Source: an uncultured Alphaproteobacteria bacterium (GTDB taxonomy: Bacteria > Pseudomonadota > Alphaproteobacteria > HIMB59 > GCA-002718135). Taken from it: a stretch of DNA of 38,636 bases. Shown in pieces: positions 34,026 through 38,636 of the stretch; the stretch's first letter is position 1; each line of letters begins with the position of its first letter. A program made the position numbers and the translations under genes. The stretch lies in contig CACKRO010000012.1 of NCBI GenBank assembly GCA_902602695.1, positions 1 to 38,636 on the forward strand, in the 5' to 3' direction. The notes beneath the pieces were generated by a model that ran no database searches, was not told where the DNA came from, and worked only from the letters and a program-made list of their open reading frames with translations.

Positions 34026-36164
34026 ATGCTTTTTAGAACTATTTTTGTAATTCTTTGTTTATTATCTTTTATTAACAATGCTTTTGCATTGAAATTAAAT
34101 TTAAATTTAAAAGATGCAATTGATAAAGTTACTGATGAAATAGAAAACAAGTTAAATGATGAAGATAATATAGTAAATCTGGAATCAGAAACTCAACCTA
34201 CTGACAAAAACCTGATAATTGAAATTGATGAAGATATTAGCAAAGTAAAAATTCAAGATTTAAAAAAACTAAAAACAAGAGACATGGAAAAAGTATTATT
34301 TGGAACAGTTTCATTAGGTTTTTATGAAAATGGAGATACTTTTACAGATATACATTATCCAAACTCTCCAAATGAAGAAGGTGAATATCATGCAGTAATT
34401 AATGAAACAGATAATTTTAAAGGCATATATAAAATTGTTCAAAGTAAAATTTGCTATCTTCAGGATGGTTATGATGATTGGCAATGTGCATGGTTGTACA
34501 AAAGTAAAAAACAAAAAAATATTTATTATTGGGCACTTAAAGGTAAAGTTTTTGCTAAGATTGTTAATATTCTTGATATATCTGAATATAAAATAGCAAA
34601 ATCAAAAATTAAAAATACAAAAAAAGAAAATCAAGAAATTCAATCTAAAAATGAAGAACAATTAGTTGAAAAAAATAACCAAGAAGTCAATGAAGAGGTT
34701 GAAATTGAAGAAGTTAACTTAATTGATCAGTTAAAATTAGGATACAAATTTTATAATGGAAATGAAGTTGAGGTCAATTATAGAAAAGCAGTAAAGTATT
34801 GGGAAATTGCCGCGCAACAAGGATTAGCACAAGCACAACTGGAGTTAGGAATATCTTATATGTTGGGAGAAGGGGTAAATAAAGATTTATCATTAGCATA
34901 TATGTGGATTTCAAATTCATTAATGGAATTTTATGTAATCAACGGTACGATACAAAAAAATTCTCATAGAAAAAAAGAATATTTTTTACCTAATAATCTT
35001 CATCAAGAAGCAAAAGAATATTTACAAAATTTATATTCAAGTATGCAAAGTAGTGATTTGATTAAAGGAACAAGTTTAGCAAACCAATGCTGGAAAAATA
35101 AATTTAAAAACTGTGAAAGTAATCATCTTAACTACTCAGTAGAGACTGAAAAAAAGGTCATTGCAAGTGGACTTCCTTTATGTCCTGAAGATGATCCAAA
35201 TAAATTATATCAACTCAAATGGGACCAATGTTTTGGTATTAAAGATTTTGGGGATGAAACATATGAAGGAGAATGGAATAATGGATTTATTGATGGAAAA
35301 GGAACTTATACTTGGAATAATGGAAATAAATATGTTGGAGAATTTGTTGAAAATAGAATCGAAGGTTTAGGAGTTTTTTATTATATAAATGGAGATATTT
35401 ATGAAGGATTATTTAAAAATTCCACATTTGATGGAATTGGCAAATTAACATATGCAAATGGAGAAGTAGAAGAGGGTATATGGAAAGATGGCAATTTAAT
35501 TGAAAACAAAAAAGTTAATAATCTTGTTAATGTAGAAAACGAGTATGTTGCTATCAAAAACGCAAATATACTTGAAGAACCTTTTGAAGATTCTAAATTA
35601 CTCACTACTATTGAAAAAGGAACTACTGTACTTGTTTTAAAAAAAACAAAAGATGAAAAATGGTTTTTAATTAAAGAAATAAAAGAAAATTGGGGCAATG
35701 AAGATATTGGTCAATTGCTTGGTTATTCATCTTCTAAATTATATAAATCACAAGACTCAGTATTTAAAAGTGTTTCAAAAAAAGAAGACAGTAACTTAAG
35801 TGAATATAGTGCTCCACCTGGAAAATTGTTATTAGATGCATACACATATTATATAATTATTAAAAAAATGCATGAAGTTCGTGATGGTTATGCAATGGTC
35901 TATATAACTGATATACAATTTTCTAATGCAAGAACACAGGTAAAAGAAATTGAAGACACTTTATTAAGCAAATACGAACTTGATGAAGATTTAATTTGGA
36001 ATATGTCTAATAAAGAATATAAAAAAGCATTTGGTGTTGTTGATTTGTATTCTGCAACAGGTGCTTACACGGACGAAGGTGAAAGATTTGCAAAATTAGT
36101 TCTTCTAAATTTAGATTCAATAGCAAAAGAATTATTAGATGAAGATATTAGTAAAGATTTTTAA
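34026..36164 (+). CDS. Exported Sel1/MORN/SH3-like repeat protein
   Basis: The 712-residue protein has an N-terminal signal peptide (about 1-21, FVILCLLSFINNAFA). An unrecognised globular domain follows (about 85-185, with two Cys in CYLQDGYDDWQC), then a charged low-complexity linker. A Sel1-like repeat lies at about 235-300 (YRKAVKYWEIAAQQGLAQAQLELGISYMLGEGVNKD). Three to four MORN repeats at 411-488 are preceded by the WDQCFG lead-in (YEGEWNNGFIDGKGTYTW, YVGEFVENRIEGLGVFYY, YEGLFKNSTFDGIGKL). An SH3b-like domain (about 506-570) and a C-terminal domain without known match complete it. The repeat types mediate protein or membrane binding, suggesting an envelope scaffold. It is the only gene in module 1. 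Confidence 0.8.
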   Translation: MLFRTIFVILCLLSFINNAFALKLNLNLKDAIDKVTDEIENKLNDEDNIVNLESETQPTDKNLIIEIDEDISKVKIQDLKKLKTRDMEKVLFGTVSLGFYENGDTFTDIHYPNSPNEEGEYHAVINETDNFKGIYKIVQSKICYLQDGYDDWQCAWLYKSKKQKNIYYWALKGKVFAKIVNILDISEYKIAKSKIKNTKKENQEIQSKNEEQLVEKNNQEVNEEVEIEEVNLIDQLKLGYKFYNGNEVEVNYRKAVKYWEIAAQQGLAQAQLELGISYMLGEGVNKDLSLAYMWISNSLMEFYVINGTIQKNSHRKKEYFLPNNLHQEAKEYLQNLYSSMQSSDLIKGTSLANQCWKNKFKNCESNHLNYSVETEKKVIASGLPLCPEDDPNKLYQLKWDQCFGIKDFGDETYEGEWNNGFIDGKGTYTWNNGNKYVGEFVENRIEGLGVFYYINGDIYEGLFKNSTFDGIGKLTYANGEVEEGIWKDGNLIENKKVNNLVNVENEYVAIKNANILEEPFEDSKLLTTIEKGTTVLVLKKTKDEKWFLIKEIKENWGNEDIGQLLGYSSSKLYKSQDSVFKSVSKKEDSNLSEYSAPPGKLLLDAYTYYIIIKKMHEVRDGYAMVYITDIQFSNARTQVKEIEDTLLSKYELDEDLIWNMSNKEYKKAFGVVDLYSATGAYTDEGERFAKLVLLNLDSIAKELLDEDISKDF

Positions 36165-36215
36165 TTTTTATTCAAAACTATTATCTTTGATTTATCGCCT
36201 AGAATGAAACTTCAG

Positions 36216-36248
36216 AGTGTGTGCAAAGTGTGTGCAATAGTGTGTGCA
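36216..36248 (+). repeat. Type-1 direct repeats, right end of module 1
   Basis: AGTGTGTGCA at 36216-36225, 36227-36236 and 36239-36248, same strand as the left-end copies. The gene-free stretch 36165-36513 holds these, core B, the type-2 repeats and a promoter; no gene is seen in it. Confidence 0.9.
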
Positions 36249-36293
36249 TCTTAAATTTACAAAAATAAGAGGAAGCAAAGGAAAATTAAAATA

Positions 36294-36310
36294 ATGGGGC
36301 GTTCTGTTGC
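36294..36310 (+). repeat. Core repeat, copy B
   Basis: ATGGGGCGTTCTGTTGC, identical to copy C over 17 bp and to copy A over 15 bp. It separates module 1 (type-1 repeats to its left) from module 2 (type-2 repeats to its right). Confidence 0.85.
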
Positions 36311-36336
36311 TCGGTGCGTGAAACGGTGCTAACTAG

Positions 36337-36470
36337 AAGTCGCCCAAATAAATCTTCGAAATCATAAGCAAACTCTAATGTTTTAGCTCATTCTTTCTAA
36401 AAAAACTTATAACATTGATGATTGAAAATATCTAATTTTTTAAGTCTCAAGTCGCCTGAAAGTCGCTCAA
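36337..36470 (+). repeat. Type-2 direct repeats, left end of module 2
   Basis: AAGTCGCCCAA (36337-36347), then a cluster of AAGTCTCAA (36442-36450), AAGTCGCCTGAA (36449-36460) and AAGTCGCTCAA (36460-36470), all on one strand. The last is identical to 38266-38276. Confidence 0.85.
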
Positions 36471-36497
36471 TTTAGAGTCAAAATTAATCCAATAACA

Positions 36498-36506
36498 TGG
36501 TACAAT
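36498..36506 (+). promoter_or_regulatory. Extended -10 promoter of the protease gene
   Basis: TGGTACAAT fits TG-N-TATAAT with one mismatch. The expected start falls at about 36513-36514, on the ATG of the protease gene, so the mRNA may be leaderless. No convincing -35 is present. Confidence 0.45.
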
Positions 36507-36513
36507 TACCTAG

Positions 36514-38241
36514 ATGAAAAGATTAATCATATTAACTTATATAATTCTCATATTTTTTTCTTATCAAACTTATGCAAATGAAGATTATGAAGGTTTTTAT
36601 GAGCTAACGAACAATTATAGTTGTATGCAAGGTAATGCAATAATATTAAAAAAACGTAGCGATGATAGATATGGTATAAATTTATTTAAACTAGTAGGAA
36701 ATGAAAAACCCTCTATCAAATTATGGTTTTCAAAAACAACAAAAGGCTTTCTAGTTGGTAATAAATTAAATGCACAAGGTTATTATGCAAATTTAACTGG
36801 AAGTATAAAAAATGATAAAATAAAAATTAGAATCAAAACAAAGAAAAATTCAAAGAACCGGGTTTCAAAATCATGTAATAATAAAGTTCTAGTTTATAAA
36901 AAAAATAAAAATATCAATTTACCAAAAATACTATCTCATCAAGAGGATATGGATCCTTCACCCATATTGGCATGTAGTTCATTAAGTTTACAAGAACAAT
37001 GCAATAATTTTACAATTTCGTTTCAAGAGTTTTGTTCAAAAGTTGGAACTAATCATTTATACTATGAGTTTTGTGAAAGAGGCACTAAGCCAAGTTATGA
37101 AGAGTGGTTTGAAATTCAAAATACACTACGAGCTAAAAATCAAAAATTAGAAAATGATAGAAAACGTAAAGAAAAAGAAGAAATACGTATTGCTTCTGAA
37201 CTTAGAGAAAAAAATACAACGTATTGTATTGCAAAAAATAAAACCTTTAAAATCATATTAAAGCCAATTGATGGAAAAAAATTTGATTGTTGGGAAAGCA
37301 CCGTTGAAGTATCTAAGAATGAATATGAAATCTCAGATGCTAGTCCTGAAAATTGGAAAAAAATTAGAAACGATCAAATAAAAGAAGAAGAAAAAAGACT
37401 AGCTGAAGAAAAAAGAAAGAAGGAAGAAGAATCAAGAAAAATAGCTGAGCAAAAGAAAAAAGCTAAAGAAGAGGAAGAAAAGAGAGTTGCAGAAGCAAAG
37501 GAAAAAGAAAAAAAAGCAAAAGAAGAAGAACTATATGTAATTGGTACTGGAACTGGATTTTTTGTAAATGACGAGGGTTATATCGCAACTAATCAACACG
37601 TTGCAGGAATATGTCAAACAATGGCATCAAAAATAAATGGAGTAACGCATTTATTTAGAATTTTAGCATTGGATGAACGAAATGACCTCGCATTACTTCG
37701 TGGTGAATATAGAAATAAAAATTATCTAAATATTAATGTTATGGGTGCAGAATTTGGCGAAGATATTATGGCTTTTGGTTTTCCTTTAGCAGAAAATTTA
37801 AGTTCAAGTGTTAAACTTACAAGAGGTATTGTAAGTTCCTTAAGTGGTCCAAATAACGACATATCACTAATACAAATTGATGCAGCTATACAACCTGGAA
37901 ATAGTGGAGGTCCTGTATTAAACTATTATGGACAAGTAGTTGGAGTAGCCTCTTCAGGACTAAATAAAATCCAAATGTTACTAGATGAAGAATCTCCATA
38001 CATACCCGAAAACGTAAACTTTGCAGTTTCTGCAACAACTTTAACAAGTTTTCTTAAGTCAAATCGTGTAAACATTTTTAATAAATCTTTTAATAAAAAA
38101 AGTTCTCAAGATCTTGCAAAAATAGGTATGCCTCCAACTATTCAGTTATTTTGCTTAAATACTATCGCGGCTCATAAAAAACTTAAGGAAAGTGAAAAAT
38201 ATAATGATGTGCTTTTAAGAAAGGTTTTAAATCTCAAATAA
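36514..38241 (+). CDS. Exported trypsin-like (DegP/S1C-type) serine protease with coiled coil
   Basis: The 575-residue protein has a signal peptide (about 1-21, ending YQTYA). An N-terminal domain of about 110 residues follows, then a Cys-containing region (154-187). A second small domain (about 235-270) leads to a long Lys/Glu/Ala coiled coil (about 283-339). A chymotrypsin-fold protease domain (about 341-520) has a complete triad: His362 (ATNQHVAG), Asp391 (RNDLALLRG) and Ser464 (QPGNSGGPVL). No PDZ domain is seen, unlike DegP/DegS; a tail of about 55 residues ends the protein. It probably acts in the periplasm or at the surface on unknown substrates. Sole gene of module 2. Confidence 0.87.
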   Translation: MKRLIILTYIILIFFSYQTYANEDYEGFYELTNNYSCMQGNAIILKKRSDDRYGINLFKLVGNEKPSIKLWFSKTTKGFLVGNKLNAQGYYANLTGSIKNDKIKIRIKTKKNSKNRVSKSCNNKVLVYKKNKNINLPKILSHQEDMDPSPILACSSLSLQEQCNNFTISFQEFCSKVGTNHLYYEFCERGTKPSYEEWFEIQNTLRAKNQKLENDRKRKEKEEIRIASELREKNTTYCIAKNKTFKIILKPIDGKKFDCWESTVEVSKNEYEISDASPENWKKIRNDQIKEEEKRLAEEKRKKEEESRKIAEQKKKAKEEEEKRVAEAKEKEKKAKEEELYVIGTGTGFFVNDEGYIATNQHVAGICQTMASKINGVTHLFRILALDERNDLALLRGEYRNKNYLNINVMGAEFGEDIMAFGFPLAENLSSSVKLTRGIVSSLSGPNNDISLIQIDAAIQPGNSGGPVLNYYGQVVGVASSGLNKIQMLLDEESPYIPENVNFAVSATTLTSFLKSNRVNIFNKSFNKKSSQDLAKIGMPPTIQLFCLNTIAAHKKLKESEKYNDVLLRKVLNLK

Positions 38242-38254
38242 AAAAACTATTCTC

Positions 38255-38276
38255 ATTTCGCTCAGAAGTCGCTCAA
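38255..38276 (+). repeat. Type-2 repeats, right end of module 2
   Basis: AAGTCGCTCAA (38266-38276) is identical to the copy at 36460, and a partial copy (TTCGCTCA, 38257-38264) precedes it. TTGGGC just downstream (38280) is a partial inverted copy. Confidence 0.75.
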
Positions 38277-38330
38277 GATTTGGGCAATCTAAAAAATTTC
38301 TAATTATTCTAAGAAAAAATTCCAATATCA

Positions 38331-38347
38331 ATGGGGCGTTCTGTTGC
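38331..38347 (+). repeat. Core repeat, copy C
   Basis: ATGGGGCGTTCTGTTGC, 17-bp match to copy B. It closes module 2 and appears to open a third module that runs out of the window. Confidence 0.85.
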
Positions 38348-38393
38348 GTGTCACAGATCCCATTCTTTAAGCACTATATAGGTTTTTGGAAAA

Positions 38394-38461
38394 ACTTCAC
38401 TGAGAACTTCACTGAGAGTTTAATCATTTCTCAGAAATCTTGTTTTTAGACTTCACTGAAG
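38394..38461 (+). repeat. Type-3 direct repeats, left end of putative module 3
   Basis: ACTTCACTGAGA occurs twice back to back (38394-38405, 38406-38417) and once as ACTTCACTGAAG (38450-38461). The first copy is 49 bp from core C, the same core-to-arm distance as in module 1. The segment 38382-38434 aligns with 33439-33490. Confidence 0.85.
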
Positions 38462-38546
38462 ATTGGGGTGATTTTCTCTTATCGTAACCTAAAACCTTAT
38501 ATCTGTTTCTTGCCCATTCATCTGAAACATTAAAATAATTTGATCA
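38424..38546 (-). pseudogene. Possible C-terminal remnant of a minus-strand gene (ImmA/IrrE-like tail)
   Basis: Reading the minus strand from an in-frame TGA (38544-38546) there are 39 codons to a stop at 38424: NYFNVSDEWARNRYKVLGYD and a basic tail. The pattern (two-helix segment with VSxxWAxxR) recalls the end of ImmA/IrrE-type peptidases of mobile elements. It has no start codon; upstream of the TGA the same frame stays open to the window edge. A TGATATAAT (minus strand, 38565-38557) lies just upstream, so a short transcript is possible. Weak identification. Confidence 0.25.
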
Positions 38547-38636
38547 GACTATTTCTATTATATCAAATTTGATTTTGATTTTATTGTCAAATATAAGTTT
38601 AGAAAAATTATAAAAATATAGGAACAAGTAATCATT

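Larger units (their letters stand above)
33837..36308 (+). mobile_element. Putative integrase-less mini-island 1 (Sel1/MORN cargo)
   Basis: About 2.47 kb bounded by direct core copies A and B. Three AGTGTGTGCA repeats lie 47 bp inside the left core and three more end 46 bp before the right core, all on one strand. The layout imitates attL (core, arm sites) and attR (arm sites, core) of a tyrosine-recombinase element. It carries one gene (34026-36164) and no recombinase, so movement would need an enzyme in trans. The repeats are read directly; mobility is inferred. Confidence 0.5.
36294..38345 (+). mobile_element. Putative integrase-less mini-island 2 (protease cargo)
   Basis: About 2.05 kb bounded by cores B and C. 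AAGTCGCYCAA-type repeats begin 29 bp inside the left core and end 55 bp before the right core. The repeats differ completely from module 1, implying a different arm-binding specificity at the same core. A single gene (36514-38241) is carried; no recombinase is present. Inference as for module 1. Confidence 0.5.

Noticed and set aside
33898-36248. AGTGTGTGCA repeats considered as a CRISPR-like array.
   Set aside because: Units are about 10 bp, spacing is irregular (11, 12, 13 and 45 bp) and too short for spacers; no cas genes are present.
36294-38345. Modules considered as integron gene cassettes with attC sites.
   Set aside because: No attC-type imperfect palindrome with paired RYYYAAC/GTTRRRY core sites is seen between the genes, and no integron integrase is present; matching direct repeats at both ends fit island ends better.
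33837-38347. Core resembles a tRNA acceptor end (TGGGGCG / CGCCCCA), so it might be a tRNA fragment used as attachment site.
   Set aside because: No T-arm (GGTTCGA-type) sequence or cloverleaf adjoins any of the three copies on either strand; the resemblance is limited to seven bases.

Overview
The window is very AT-rich, densely packed chromosomal DNA. The complete alphaproteobacterial-type dcw cluster, an alpha-type SspB adaptor, the amidase-rnpB-mraZ neighbourhood and the extreme AT bias point to a streamlined marine Alphaproteobacterium (SAR11/Pelagibacterales or HIMB59-like). That placement is inference from gene content and composition; no 16S gene is present.

Layout. (1) 2-4606: the 3' end of a UvrD helicase gene converges on ligA and bamD; a divergent cytoplasmic-type amidase gene follows, then the RNase P RNA. 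(2) 4616-23256: the dcw cluster mraZ-rsmH-ftsL-ftsI-murE-murF-mraY-murD-ftsW-murG-murC-murB-ddl-ftsQ-ftsA-ftsZ-lpxC. It is almost entirely overlapping or abutting genes. It appears to be driven from a sigma70-like promoter whose untranslated leader carries four perfect MraZ boxes at exact 10-bp spacing. ftsZ has its own leader with a strong Shine-Dalgarno sequence, and an intrinsic terminator sits directly in front of lpxC. (3) 23257-26299: housekeeping genes fumC, gpmA, sspB and a cytochrome b561. (4) 26316-33388: a probable cell-surface locus. A minus-strand run encodes DUF4956, CotH-like kinase/beta-helix, VTC-domain and FkbM methyltransferase proteins. A GT-C-like membrane protein gene follows, convergent with a GtrB/DPM1-like glycosyltransferase gene. 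(5) 33389-38636: an accessory region of quite different texture, with long spacers, repeats, gene remnants and two large secreted-protein genes.

The most unusual structure is in region 5. A GC-rich 15-bp word, ATGGGGCGTTCTGTT, occurs three times in the same orientation (33837, 36294, 38331). It divides the region into modules of about 2.5 kb and 2.1 kb, each carrying a single exported-protein gene: a Sel1/MORN/SH3-like protein and a trypsin-like protease. Just inside each end of a module lie short direct repeats that match between the two ends of that module but differ between modules: AGTGTGTGCA in module 1, AAGTCGCYCAA in module 2, and ACTTCACTGAGA at the start of a third module that leaves the window. 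Core plus module-specific repeats at both ends is what attL/attR sites of tyrosine-recombinase islands would look like if several elements, each with its own arm-site specificity, had integrated in tandem at one core. No recombinase gene is visible, so the modules would have to be mobilised in trans. The repeats are read directly; the island interpretation is inference.

How the genes work together: regions 1 and 2 make and export peptidoglycan precursors, build the divisome, start lipid A synthesis and recycle muropeptides. Region 4 probably modifies surface glycans or envelope proteins. Region 5 is a swappable cargo site.
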